A stretch of 64,000 nucleotides of DNA from Thinopyrum elongatum (GCA_011799875.1 CM022303.1:66048171-66112170); one strand, 5' to 3'; shown: positions 46,979 to 58,145, counted from the stretch's first letter. Numbers and translations are program-made. The notes: generated by a model not told the origin, from the sequence alone.

Positions 46979-48055
46979 TGTTGACACCAGATTTTGGCAT
47001 GGTCGAAAACATAATTAAGAATGTCACAAATGAAATAGTGCTCAAAGTGAGAAAGTTCCATATCATCAAAAGGAGAAACTTTGATATTTGGGCCATAACC
47101 ATCCGGTCTCATCTCTAAGGCCGAAGTTGTGTTCGAAGTACTGAGATTTGTATTCAGAATACTATTCGGCTGATTACGCCCCCAAGATGGCCTCATATGA
47201 GAAAACTTTCAACACAAATTGTCTTCGTCTTGTCAAAACGGTCGATTTTGATATAAAAAACGTCTAAATCGGAGTCCGTATGCAAAAGTTAGAGCCAAAA
47301 AAGTGTGCTGCAAAAGTCTGCCACGGAAGTTCCGCGCAACTTCCGGGGAGGTTCCGGGCTAAACCGAAAGTTTGCACGCGGCGCGCCCCGAAAACAGGAG
47401 TTTTAACATTATTTGCAGATTTGCAGGCCCGAATCCAAACTCAAGATGACCTCGGATGAAAAAGTGATCAACTGAAGAGTTTTTCTCCATTGCAAGATCT
47501 ACAACTTTGCTTTTTTGACCATCATGATCCAATGTCGTATGCGACCTACAAATTCAGTACAAGAGGGCTACTTGATATAATTTGAGCCCGGAAGTTCCGG
47601 GCCAGACCGGAAGTTCCGGCCCTCATAGTCCGAGTTAGGGTAACTTTTGATGATTTGGACATGATTTGAGTCCTTTCCTTGTACTGGAAGTCCAGCCGCC
47701 TCATATATATGTAAGGGGTGACGGCCGATTGAATAACACACAATCGATCTATCAATATAAGACTTTTTACCTTTAACTTTATCTCTCTCCCTTCTTCTTC
47801 CTCGTTCTTCGTCTGTTCTTCTAGTTGCAGGGCGGCGATCCACGAGGCCCAAGGGGCGATCAGGTCGACCTAGGGTAGCCCATAGCCGCCGCGCGCCCTG
47901 ACGGGGTCCCTCCCGGGCGTGTGAGGTTTCGGGTCTACAAAAGCGCCCGCCGGATTGCTTGCGTACCGCGCTTCCAGACGGGTCTCCTTCGACGTGAGCT
48001 ACGGTGCATCACCCCCGACGTCGAGGGTACACGGTGTTGTGTTCGTGTGCGAACA
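46979..48055 (+). repeat. Array D LTR2
   Basis: 1077 bp, same termini as LTR1 and LTR3. It contains GCCCGGAAGTTCCGGGCC then GACCGGAAGTTCCGGCCC at about 47586-47622, a doubled palindrome. TATA-like CATATATATG is near 47702. Confidence 0.9.
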
Positions 48056-48160
48056 CACTTTTTGGCGACTCCGCTGGAGACGAAGCTTTGAACGGTCTCC
48101 AGCCCGTTCTTGCTACGAAGAGACGATCGTCATCTAGGGTTTGCAATCTACAAAGGTCAT

Positions 48161-50476
48161 ATGAATACCCAATTCCCTACTGTAGATGCAAATAATTCAT
48201 ATGGTGTTACTAGATCGTTCAATGAGTATACTCTATCGGCCAGCCCTAGTTTGTTCAATCTTGCATCTAATTAGGAGCATAGGCCGATTCAAAGTAATTT
48301 ACATGCTTCAACTTCTTATGATACTAGTAACATGCACCGTATGTACTACAACTCTCATGCATCAGCAACCCCGCAAATCTATATGCCGATGAACAACATG
48401 ATGAGTTCGGTTAATCAAGTTGAAACACCCCATGTAGGAACTTTCAGTGGCATGCAACATAATGTTTCATCTTTTTATTCATCGGCAACTAATTTGCAAC
48501 ATGTTAATCCAAACATGTCGGTGGATTGGGGAATTGGCCATGCTACTACTAGTTATTCAGCTAATTGCCCACAAACATCGTATGCTATACCTCATGCTAC
48601 TAATTTTTCGATGTTCATAATTCGGCTCCGTACCTTCATGCTCATGGCCGAATAAGTGAGAATTCTACCAGAGCGCATGCGTCTTTACCTAGTAACGTAG
48701 CATATCATGTTGCCCCTGTACAATTATAGAATTTTGGCAACACACCATTGCCGAAAGCGTCTCAAAGTATTGGGGGGCAATCCGATGAAGATTGGGCTGA
48801 AATTGGTCGAAAAAAGCTTAAAGATAGCCTAGCTGCAATGTTTGCTGAATTTAGACAAGAACAAGCAACCTTGCGAATCAAAGAAAGAAAAAGTGCAAAA
48901 CACAATGCATAGCCGAATGGGGAGATTCTAAATCTGAACCATTCGTTTGCTTACCTCTAAAGCCGTTCGCACACCAAGATCGGCTAGAAAACAAAAAGTA
49001 TACCTTCGATTCAAACATGTATGATCAAATCTTTGATTTGTTGTTGAAAACTAATTACATTAGAATTCTTGATCACCATATCAAGCCATCTATCCAAGGA
49101 CGAATTTATTGTAGGTTGCATGATTCGTTCAGGCATAGTATTGAGGATTGCAACATATTTCGTCAAATAGTTAAATCGGCCATTGATAAAGGACGATTGA
49201 AATTTGTTGAGACACCAAGAGATGACGAGTCTATTCCAGTTGGTCCCGATGGTAAAAGGCTTTTGCATCGGCTGCTTCAAGCCGATCCATTTAAAGAGAA
49301 GGTAAAAACTTCAGGTGATGGGATCAAGCTTTCAAGTAAAGAAATTGTTGAAGAGCATAATGAACATAATCTTGAGGGCGAGAATTCCATCGAAGCTAAA
49401 ATGTAGACACCAAGGACTGGGGGGCAACAAGAAAATCCAAAGATCGGTACAAGCACAACCAAAGAAAACAATGGCCGACGTAAGCACAAAGGTAAAAAGC
49501 CGAAAGTCACTTTCGCACAACTATTGAAAAAATATCAGAAGATAAGTGAGGAGAACAGGGCTTATCGGCCAACTAATGCAAAAGCATCAAGATCACCGGC
49601 TAGACGCAAATCCAAGGATCGATATTGGCAAGAAGAGAATTTGAATGCAACTTGTTCATATCCTTATTTTTTGCCGCCAATGCCAATGTCGTGGATGCCT
49701 CCCTATGCTCACGTAAATCCATATCCATCATGGGACAAGTATGATACAAGGGCACATTCTCCATATTATTATAAACCATCTCGCCAATATTATGCAGCTC
49801 TAGGAAGACCAACGTTCAATGAGCAGTCTATGTTCAAGGCTGTTTCAATAAAAAAGAATCGGTCCGGAGCACAAGAAATAATAAGGAGGTGGTTGAGCAA
49901 GTCTACCGCGTCAAAAGAAATGGTCGTAAGAGTGCCACTTCAGAAATGATCTCAAATGAAAAAGAGCCAATTAAAGTGTTGACATTGGCTACAAAAGGCA
50001 ATGAGGCAAGTCAATCAAGTGCCAAATCTGAAGGGAAGAAGTTGAGAGTGCACAAGGTAAAACAAGAATTGCCATTACTTCAAATAAAATCGCAGCCGGG
50101 GTGCCCACTCGGCTTATCATATTGGCAAAAGAAGAAGTTGCAAAAGTTTAGTGCACAAGAACTTGAAAAGAGAAACATGGCATGGGTTCCCAAAGAAAGT
50201 ATTCAAAATAAGAATTATGTGCAAGCTTCCTTTACAAGGAGTGCGGCAAAGACGAAGAAAGAAAAGAGTGAAAACAATGAAGGACCAAGCCGAAGGTTTC
50301 AACATCTTCGGTCCACACATTATCCATTTTCTTCAACTATGTCATTGATGCCTATGCCATGGAATTCGTCATCAGGTATGATTGGTTACCCTCAATGGGC
50401 TTATTTTAATCCATGGATGCAATATATTTTCTTACATCATGAAAGGGTATTACCAAATCATCATATGTTTGATTAG
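48161..50476 (+). pseudogene. Array D copy 3 Gag-like ORF, broken
   Basis: Start ATG at 48161, with a TAG 37 codons on. A deletion around 48610 removes about 20 bases present in copy 2. The C-terminal frame starts at 49017, has TAG at 49404-49406, is open to about 49829, and shifts frame by a one-base loss (TCTATG where copy 2 has TCATATG). It then reads to 50476 in the new frame. The knuckle-like CRLHDSFRHSIEDC is intact. Confidence 0.75.
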
Positions 50477-50628
50477 CTTCACTTTGGTTGCTAATCTAAA
50501 TGGCCGATATATACTTATCGTCCTAAGCACATACAAATGGCAGATGAAGTGTTGACATCGTCCTTAGAAAGAGCATTGTGCAAGTTATTTTTCGGCATGC
50601 AAGTTTTGCCGAAAAACAGGGGGGCATG

Positions 50629-51705
50629 TGTTGACACCAGATTTTGGCATGGTCGAAAACATAATTAAGAAGGTCTCAAATGAAAAATTGCTCAAAGTGA
50701 GAAAGTTCTGTATCGTCAAAAGGAGAAACTTTGATATTTGGGCCATAACCATCCGGTCTCATCTCTAAGGCCGAAGTTGTGTTCGAAGTACTGAGATTTA
50801 TATCCAGAACACTATTCGGCTGATTACGCCCCCAAGATGGCCTCATATGAGAAAATTTTCGGCACGAATTGTCTTTGTCTCGTCGAAACGGTCGATTTTG
50901 ATGTAAAAAACGTCTAAATCGGAGTTCGTATGCAAAAGTTAGAGCCAAAACAGTGTGCTGCAAAAGTCTGCCCCGGAAGTTCCGGGCAATTTCCGGGGAG
51001 GTTCTGGGCTAAACCGAAAGTTTGCACGCGGTGCGCCTCGAAAATTGGAGTTTTAACATTATTTGTAGATTTGCAGGCCTGAATTCAATCTTAAGATGAC
51101 CTCGGATGAAAAAGTGATCAACTGAAGAGTTTTTCTCCATTGCAAGATCTACAACTTTGCTTTTGGGACCATCGTGATCTGATGTCGTATGCGACCTGTA
51201 GATTCAGTGCAAGAGGGCTACTTGATATAATTTGAGCCCGGAAGTTCCGGGCCAGACCGGAAGTTCCGGCCCTCGTAGTCCGAGTTAGGGTAACTTTTGA
51301 TGATTTGGACATGATTTGAGTCCTTTTCTTGTACGGGAAGTCCAGCCGCCTCATATATATGTAAGGGGTGACGGCCGATTGAACAACACACAATCGATCT
51401 ATCAATATATCACTTTTTACCTTTACCTTTATCTCTCTCCCATCTTCTTCCCCGTTCTTCGTCTGTACTTCTAGTTGCAGGGCGGCGATTCACGAGGTCC
51501 AAAGGGCGATCAGGTCGACCTAGGGCAGCCCATAGCCGCCGCGCGCCCTGACGGGGTCCATCCCGGGCGTGTGGGGTTTCGGGTCTACAAAAGTGTCCGT
51601 CAGATTGCTTGCGTACCACGCTTCCGGATGAGTCTTTTTCGACGTGACCTGTGATGCATCACCCCCGATGTCGAGGGTACACGGTGTGTTATTCGTATGC
51701 GAACA
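50629..51705 (+). repeat. Array D LTR3
   Basis: 1077 bp, ending GCGAACA; the bases after it (CTGGT) have no D homology, so this is the right end of the array. The left target duplication is lost with the 5' end of copy 1. Confidence 0.9.
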
Positions 51706-52150
51706 CTGGTCTTGGTTGCACAGTTCATCCTGCAGGAATCTTTATTTAGAAGTAACAGACTGGTGTGATGAAACCGTAAACATGCATTGGACGCGCTAAT
51801 ATTTTCTTTTATGAACTTTTCTCTGACCTATAGTTTGAACGGCAAAGAAAAGGGAATCTGGCAGAGCATGCGGTGCATGTTCTTGGTCTGTTCACCGTTG
51901 CGTGTTACTGCCTATGAGTTGTCCTTTCACCCAGAAAAAAATAAGTATAGACAGCAGCAGGACCTGACCTCCGTGCAATGGACAAAACAATATGGCACCT
52001 TTCCACTACAACTTAATATGGACAAAACAATCGGACATAGATAGGGTAATACGACATAGTTAAATTTCATACAACTCCATCACAAAGGGCCATCTGAGTT
52101 TGTCACTATACTAAAATGCAAGATTTAAAACTAATTAAACATATCTAAAG
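51706..52150. other. Unassigned sequence right of array D
   Basis: About 450 bases with only a chance ORF. At 52121-52178 a 24-base phrase (CAAGATTTAAAACTAATTAA...) occurs twice with about 10 bases between. It may be the untranslated end of the minus-strand ORF that follows. Confidence 0.4.
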
Positions 52151-52159
52151 TTCAAGATT

Positions 52160-53082
52160 TAAAACTAATTAAACATACGGAGGCGGCAAGGGTTCACCAC
52201 TTCATCATCGGCCCCTTCCCCTTCGTGTCTCGGCAGCGACGGATGTCCTCGGTGTAGGCGTTGGCGGCAGCGGAGCATCGTCACTCGTCGTGCCGCTGTC
52301 TGAGGAGGAGGAGGAACTGATGCTCCCAACCATGCGACAGGCGGCACGGTTTTGTTCCATCGTGATTCGTGCGGCTCTCTCCGTCGCCAATGCCCTCTGT
52401 GTCGCCAACCTCTCTAACTCCTCGTCCGCGGAGGTGTACAATGAGCGGACTGCATCGCGGAGCGCCTCGTCGTCATTAGAGGCGGGTGGCACCAGCTCCG
52501 GTGCAGATCTAACGACCTGCAACCATAGTGGCTCGACGTGGCCTGCGCCACCTTCTTCATGGCACAACGATATGTGCACCCCTCGATCTCCGGCTGCCCC
52601 AGCCACAGGCTCAACGATGTCGGCACTAGCACCCAACGACGCTCAGGAGGAGCAGCTGCTGGCGGTGTCGGGTGCCGCTGGTCGCCTTGCCGCCTCAATG
52701 GGGAAGGCAGGGACCGCATAGTGCGGCCGCGGGGCGCCGCTGAGTTGCAGCTGCAGACCCTGGGCACAAGCGGCGCGGTGAGGAATGCGGAGCGTGAGAT
52801 CCTCCTCGTCTTGGGCAAACAAGCTCGAGGAGTTGGCAGCCAGCTTAGCTCAGTCGATCTCATCGGAAGCAATATCGGATCCGCTTCCGGCCATGACAGA
52901 GAGTGTGGAAGAGATTGGGAAGAGGAAGGTATGAGATGGTAGTGGAGTAGAGAGGTCGAGTGAACTCGAGTGAGTGGGGTTTGGGCCACGTTTGTGGCCG
53001 CCGGTTAGGTGGCTTTTTTCGATACTGGCAGGCCGCCCGGACGGTTGGGACGTCTACGGGTGCCTGGTTGTAGATGCTCTAA
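52160..53082 (-). pseudogene. Minus-strand degenerate ORF, probably part of a non-autonomous DNA transposon
   Basis: From ATG at about 52893 the minus strand reads MAGSGSDIASDEID then a stop, then continues in frame with SLFAQDEEDLTLRIPH. A further stop follows, then ASADIVEPVAGAAGD with a Glu/Arg-rich helix (LYTSADEELERLATQRALATERAARI) and a Ser-rich tail, ending near 52205. I do not recognise the protein. The right border (about 53060-53082, GAGCATCTACAACCAGGCACC on the minus strand) resembles the ends of Triticeae non-autonomous DNA transposons, but I could not find the matching left terminal repeat. Confidence 0.4.
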
Positions 53083-53140
53083 TCGGCATGCAAAAATCAT
53101 GTAAGCACACACCCGTGCATCTTAAAACATTCAGTTTTGC

Positions 53141-53295
53141 TAGAACTCATCTAGATGAGATATAATTTGGTTTCATTCATCTTTTGTAGCCATTGGATGT
53201 GATGCTATAAAATGCGTGTGTGCTGACGTGGGTTGTATCTGTTCTTATTTTTCAGGTGAATGAGACCATATTATATCTCATCTAGATGAGTTCTA
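53141..53295. mobile_element. MITE-like element in the CoA carrier promoter
   Basis: A 155-bp segment whose ends are long inverted repeats: TAGAACTCATCTAGATGAGA at the left and its complement at the right, extending to about 39 bases with a few mismatches. It may have a TA target duplication. The superfamily is not assigned; the ends are not the Stowaway CTCCCTCC type. It ends 268 bases before the CoA carrier ATG. Confidence 0.75.
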
Positions 53296-53563
53296 GGTAC
53301 TCCCTAAAACATTTCCTGACGCTCGATCACTCATGGGCAGCTTGGCGCCCACCATCTGCTACCAAACAACTAACGAAAACAGCTTACATATGTCCCTCGC
53401 CCGGTCGTCCCCTACGTACACGGAGCGCGCACACACACAATTCACTTTCGTCTCTCTCTGCTCCTGCGCTTCGACACAATTCGCGCGCGCCTCCGCTCTA
53501 CTCCCGCCATCGCTCCACCAAGGAGTGAGGGCGGACGCGACGACCCAGGCGGCGGCTGGTGTG
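53296..53563 (+). promoter_or_regulatory. Proximal promoter and 5' UTR of the CoA carrier gene
   Basis: A short flank between the MITE and the ATG. It has a pyrimidine-rich stretch (TCGTCTCTCTCTGCTCCTGC near 53449) and is GC-rich toward the ATG, as in many grass 5' UTRs. No convincing TATA box is seen, which suits a housekeeping gene. Confidence 0.45.
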
Positions 53564-56500
53564 ATGGAGGAAGCGGAGAGAGGCGGCTGGGCGGTGCCGG
53601 TCGCCGTGCGGGAGCTCATCGCTGGCGGGGTCGCCGGTGGCGTTGCCAAGTGCGCCGTCGCGCCGCTCGAGCGCGTCAAGATCCTCCTCCAGGCACCTAT
53701 TGCCAATCCTCTATCTCCACCGCAATTCACTCTGAGCCGTTCCTGATTACTACGTTCTCAGAGGATGGGAAGCGTCGTCAGTAACAATTGATTGCTGAAC
53801 TAGTGCTTGATCGCAAACCCTATTTATATGCTTAAGATCTTAACAGTAATTTTGAGTGTATAATGATGAGATAAGCCAGCCAATATCAATTATTGAAATG
53901 AAAATACTTTGTAAGGAAGAGGTCTCTGGGAGTACTAATATTTTCTTCTTCTGGGAGGCGAATACTCACTGAATTATTGACATTTATGCTTGTACAGAAC
54001 CATCTCCCTGCAACTTTGCATGGTAGTTGTGTAACCCTCATGTTGTTAAAATTTTCTGTTGGTCCTTTCAGACTAGAAGGGCGGAATTCCATGGGTCCGG
54101 ATTGGTTGGATCGTTTCGGACAATCTATCAGACAGAAGGTCCCTTAGGGTTTTACAGGTTTGTCACTTCTTAGTATACTAGTGAGTTGAACATGCTTTGG
54201 ACGTGGGTTGTGAGATGTCGTTACAACACAATGTTGACAAATACTGTAAGAAAACACAATTTTGACAAACAACTGACACTTACATATTATGTGCATAAAG
54301 TTCAAGATACAAATTTCTTACTAATGATAGATAAATTTGTTGAAAAAGAAAAACCTTTTGCTGCATAGTGCTCCAAGACGTGTATATAACACATTATATG
54401 TATGGACCTTAAGGATTATTTTGTTGGTATGAATATGCAAAGATAGTGTTGCGATATTTGGTTGAAGTTCTCGGAAAAGATATATGTACTTTGAGAAATT
54501 GTTGATCAGAAGTCTTCTGCCTTGAGTAAAAGTTCACACTTAATCTCATAAATGGATACACTTTTATTCAAGCGAGAAACTCTAATGAAGCAAGATCATG
54601 CATGGAAGATTCTAGAATAAATGAGAAGTGTGTAAAGATAGTATATGTGACAATTACAAGGTTGTACTAAGTTTTTAATTATTAGAAACTTCTAGATAGT
54701 ACACATGGCAGAATCTGATGTAATGGATAGGAAATTGAATGGCTCGGATTTGCCGACACTTGACCGTTTGATTGACTTCATCCAACGATCCATATTCAAA
54801 CTTATTCACACACTATAATGGTATAGATATAGATATAGATATAGGTATAGACACGTAACAAATGTAGTCTAGCAATACATAGTTGTATAGTGCAAACGTA
54901 AGCTGTCTATTGAATTTCTTTACGTAAGGGTCAATGGTGCCAGCGTTGCTAGGATTGTTCCTTATGCAGCTTTGCATTACATGGCATACGAAGAGTATCG
55001 CCGATGGATCATTCTTGGTTTTCCTAATGTTCAACAAGGGCCTGTTCTTGATCTAGTGGCTGGATCAATAGCTGGAGGAACAGCAGTCGTGTCCACATAT
55101 CCGCTTGATCTGGTTCGCACGAAGTTGGCTTATCAGGTTACCTATTTAGTTCTTGTATCCTTAACTGCAGAGGAAAACAATACTTGTCCAGTATGGTTCT
55201 AAAAGTTAGCTTTTGATGTATCACATCAACTTGTTCTCTGAAATAATATAACAGCAATGATTTTTGGTGATACTGATGCTGCTGTGTTTGAGTCGACCCG
55301 TCTAGCTGCTAGTTTGCTGTTAGTCTTATATGAGTATTTACTCGTTTCGTTCAGTTTGTGGTACTGTACCTGTTCAACTCAGCACTAACTGATTAATAAT
55401 CAGCTGCAGGTCAAAGGTGCAGTGAACCTCAGTTTAAGAGAATCTAAGCCCTCCGAACAGGTTTACAAAGGGATCCTTGATTGTTTGAAAACAATATACA
55501 GGCAAAATGGCTTGAAAGGCCTATACCGTGGCATGGGTATGCTATTTTTTTATTTCCAAATTTTGCTCAAGGCCAAGATTCTATTCTTGGGACAAAAGTC
55601 TTTGTTGTTATTGCCAAGATTTAATTATGTTGCTATATTAACTGACTTATTGGTCTCCAGCTCCATCATTATATGGAATCTTCCCTTATTCCGGTCTTAA
55701 ATTCTATTTCTATGAGAAGATGAAGACTCATGTTCCTGAAGAGCACAGAAAAGATATTATACCAAAACTTGCTTGTGGATCAGTTGCTGGTTTGTTAGGA
55801 CAGACCATAACGTATCCCCTTGATGTTGTTAGGCGGCAAATGCAGGTATAATTACCTTCATTGTTTGTGGTTGTTAAACATCTTGGTTGTTCTAAAGAAG
55901 ATTTTGATGCATCGATTTTAGGTTCAGGCGCTCTCATCGTCCAATCTCGTGAAGGGGAAAGAAACATTTGGAAGCCTTGCTATGATAGCGAAACATCAAG
56001 GTTGGAAGCAACTGTTTTCAGGATTATCTATCAACTATTTGAAGGTGAGACACTTATAACACTAATTAGTTGTCGTTAAAATGCCATGCTCTTTCCTGAT
56101 GACCAATGTAGACATATGCGGCTAGAACACTGCAATTCCCATTTGTCGTCAATGATACTTATTATTAAAAATTAAAAAATACTAGCTATAACTTATTGAG
56201 TGTACTGTCATTCCAAATCTCCACAATCCTTTGTTCATTTTGCACTTGTGCTGTTATGTTAATTTAATAATCCACTAGGCTCAGATTTTCTTGGTTTGGA
56301 ATATTTCAGACGATTGTTGCTCCCTCTATGTGATCACGCTTTAACAAGTTCTAAATCGGAATATTCAGTGCCATGCTTAACAACTATTGATGGATATATT
56401 TATGCACATTTCATAGGTAACATGCTTCTTCTTTTAGGTACAGTTTGTGTTCATGGTAAAAGTATAAATTTTCTTAATTTCTCCTTTTTTACAGGTTGCC

Positions 56501-56638
56501 CCATCGGCAGCCCTAGGATTTACTGTGTACGATTCCATGAGGGATTGGCTTAATGTTCCATCTAGAGAGCAAGCGCCTGTGGTTGTCCCTGTGTTGTCAG
56601 AAGACGGAAGTAATGCTGCCCCTGTTCACTCCAGTTAG
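53564..56638 (+). CDS. Mitochondrial coenzyme A carrier (mitochondrial carrier family), 7 exons
   Basis: Exons: 53564-53692, 54072-54157, 54929-55136, 55410-55536, 55661-55845, 55922-56044, 56495-56638. They join to 1002 bases, 333 residues, with every phase consistent. Three carrier repeats carry the signatures PLERVK (exon 1), PLDLVR (exon 3) and PLDVVR (exon 5), each ending one odd-numbered helix. Phrases such as [39 protein letters not shown] text and [15 protein letters not shown] fit the plant CoAc1/CoAc2 group (Arabidopsis At1g14560 and At4g26180, from memory), which imports CoA across the inner mitochondrial membrane. The length matches the family (about 330). Odd points: intron 1 has a GC donor (53693-53694, acceptor AG at 54070-54071), and exon 3 begins with RVNGAS where the family has RGNGAS. 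Other introns are GT-AG. It looks functional. Confidence 0.93.
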
Positions 56639-56688
56639 AACAAGTTACCATTTCTGGAGGTGCAACGCCTTTGCTGCCTTAATAGTTA

Positions 56689-56781
56689 CTCCCTCCGTCC
56701 CAAAATAAGTGACTCAACTTTACACTAATTTTAGTACAAAGTCAGTACAAAGTCGAGTCACTTATTTTGGGACGGAGGGAG
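56689..56781. mobile_element. Stowaway MITE in the 3' UTR region of the CoA carrier gene
   Basis: 93 bp, termini CTCCCTCCGTCCCAAAATAA and its complement, TA duplications at 56687-56688 and 56782-56783. Nearly perfect hairpin. It starts 50 bases after the stop codon, so it is probably transcribed in the 3' UTR. Confidence 0.93.
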
Positions 56782-56783
56782 TA

Positions 56784-57292
56784 ATATTCATAAGCATGTA
56801 GCATTGTATTCTTTCTTGGAGCGGTAACCCCACAATTCTTAGGCTTGTCTAGAATAATACAAATAATAGTTCAACCTTCAACAAGCCCATAAGCAGCGCA
56901 GCTGCAGATGCCAAACCTAGGCTTGTATCAAGAGAAGTAGAAGTAGAGGTAGAATTCCACCCTGATCCTGTCAAAGAAAGGTAGAATTCTTTCCTGTCAA
57001 AAAGAGCAAGTATAATTCCTTGCAAATTACTGATTCTTGTGGAAATTCACATTGTATAGATTCGGTATATATGATTGGATAGCTTGTACCAACACGTGAA
57101 GTTCTTCGTGAAGTCAGAATTCAGAGCCTTTTGCTGCCTCTGCCTATTGTAGGATTACTCCTAATTCTTGCAGACATGGGCTCTGTTATTATGTGTTCTT
57201 CCATGTGGAGTTGAGCTCAGAGTCAAAACCATGCTCGTTGTTCTCTTGTCATACAACACTTAACTATGCCCACTATCAGGAAGACAGCACCG
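56784..57292. other. Downstream flank of the CoA carrier gene
   Basis: About 500 bases. AATAAT sites around 56853-56866 could serve as poly(A) signals for the carrier gene. I see no ORF or element in the rest. Confidence 0.45.
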
Positions 57293-57640
57293 GCTAATTA
57301 TATGGAAAACTCTCTCCAAGTGGCAGGTTTATCCAGCCTCCCTTGCTTGTACACGCAGATAGATGCATAGTAGTGTTATAGTACAGCAAGAGGAATTCCA
57401 TGGTATAGACTACAGAGCATGAGGTGCACAACTCTTTCGATAGACGGACCTGCAGCGTAATGCGGCGCGCAGATTCACTCTAGACTAAAAAACCGGAGGG
57501 CTGGATCACGACGTAACTATATAACTCTCTCTCGGTCAACTAGTACTCCCCCCACAAAGAAATATAAGAGCGTTTAGATCACTAAAATAGTAATATAAAC
57601 ATTCTTATATTTCTTTACAGAGGGAGTACGTGTCATGTTT
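57293..57640. repeat. Duplicated segment, copy 1 (direct repeat with 62128-62389)
   Basis: Starts GCTAATTATATGGAAAACTC and ends TGTCATGTTT in both copies. By eye it is about 85-90% identical over about 260 shared bases. This copy contains the Stowaway at 57546-57626, absent from copy 2. No ORF. Confidence 0.88.
57546..57626. mobile_element. Stowaway MITE in duplicated segment copy 1
   Basis: 81 bp with CTCCCCCCACAAAGAAATAT at the left and the inverted CTCCCTCTGTAAAGAAATAT at the right. TA duplications at 57544-57545 and 57627-57628. The phrase GAGCGTTTAGATCACTA is typical of a common wheat Stowaway. Confidence 0.88.
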
Positions 57641-57649
57641 TATCCAGCC

Positions 57650-57699
57650 TGTCTTGCTTGTATTTTTTTTTTTTTTTTGCGGGAATGTCTCGCTTGTAT
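57650..57699. mobile_element. Minute 3'-end LINE remnant with target duplication
   Basis: A T-run (57663-57678) and GCGGGAA are flanked by TGTCTTGCTTGTAT (57650-57663) and TGTCTCGCTTGTAT (57686-57699), one mismatch. This is what an extreme 5' truncation of a minus-strand LINE leaves. Confidence 0.6.
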
Positions 57700-57887
57700 A
57701 AGAAGAGCCATGCATAGCAGCATCATATAAGAAGTGTTAGATATCATGATAAGGAAGTAAGCGTTCGATGATTAGTCTTGTTAATGTCAAACATGCAAAT
57801 AAAGCGCAACATGGAGATCACACACATTTTTGTTTTGGAGATCACACACATAGCTAGCAATTTCCCTTGTTGATCCGATGCCCGGCC
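57700..57887. other. Unassigned spacer
   Basis: Non-coding. The phrase TGGAGATCACACACAT occurs twice (about 57811 and 57837). Nothing else is seen. Confidence 0.4.
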
Positions 57888-58145
57888 TCAGCTAGCGTCA
57901 CTAGGAACATACCCATAGACTTCATCCGCTCTCGGGCCTCCTAGATGAAGAACTCCAGCTGCCCCACCTAGGCGAACGCCTCGCTGATGCCGACAAGGAA
58001 GAACTGGGGGGCACTAGCAAGAACGCTCTGACAGAGACGTCACTGCTGCCGCTCGAGGCGTCCCTACGCTTCTCCTCGACGAGCGCGGACACGGGGATGG
58101 CGGAGCATGGCGAGGACGAGTCCCACGACTGTTTCCCCTCTCCTT
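57888..58145 (-). pseudogene. NRT1/PTR (NPF) transporter gene fragment
   Basis: On the minus strand, ALVEEKRRDAS and DVSVRAFLLVP are followed, after a frameshift near 58010, by PQFFLVGISEAFA, a stop, VGQLEFFI, a stop, EARERMKSMGMFLVTLA. The motif order FLVG..EAF..VGQLEFF..EA.ERMKS is that of the tenth-eleventh helix region of plant NPF nitrate/peptide transporters. Two in-frame TAG stops and the frameshift show decay. Only about 85 of the usual 550-600 residues are present, with no flanking homology on either side. It is a gene relic, perhaps moved by a transposon or left after deletion. Confidence 0.8.

Larger units (their letters stand above)
40653..51705 (+). mobile_element. Array D: tandem pol-less LTR retrotransposon, three internal regions alternating with three LTRs
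   Basis: Order: internal 1 (40653-43243, 5' end cut by E), LTR1 (43244-44386), internal 2 (44387-46978), LTR2 (46979-48055), internal 3 (48056-50628), LTR3 (50629-51705). LTR starts are 3735 and 3650 bases apart. Each internal region codes for one Gag-like protein, and none contains protease, RT, RNase H or integrase sequence. Each has a PBS-like TGGCGACTC after the LTR and a G-rich tract before the next LTR, so every unit keeps the cis signals. Copies 2 and 3 share a deletion that copy 1 lacks. The most likely origin is unequal recombination between LTRs of a non-autonomous element. Confidence 0.88.
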
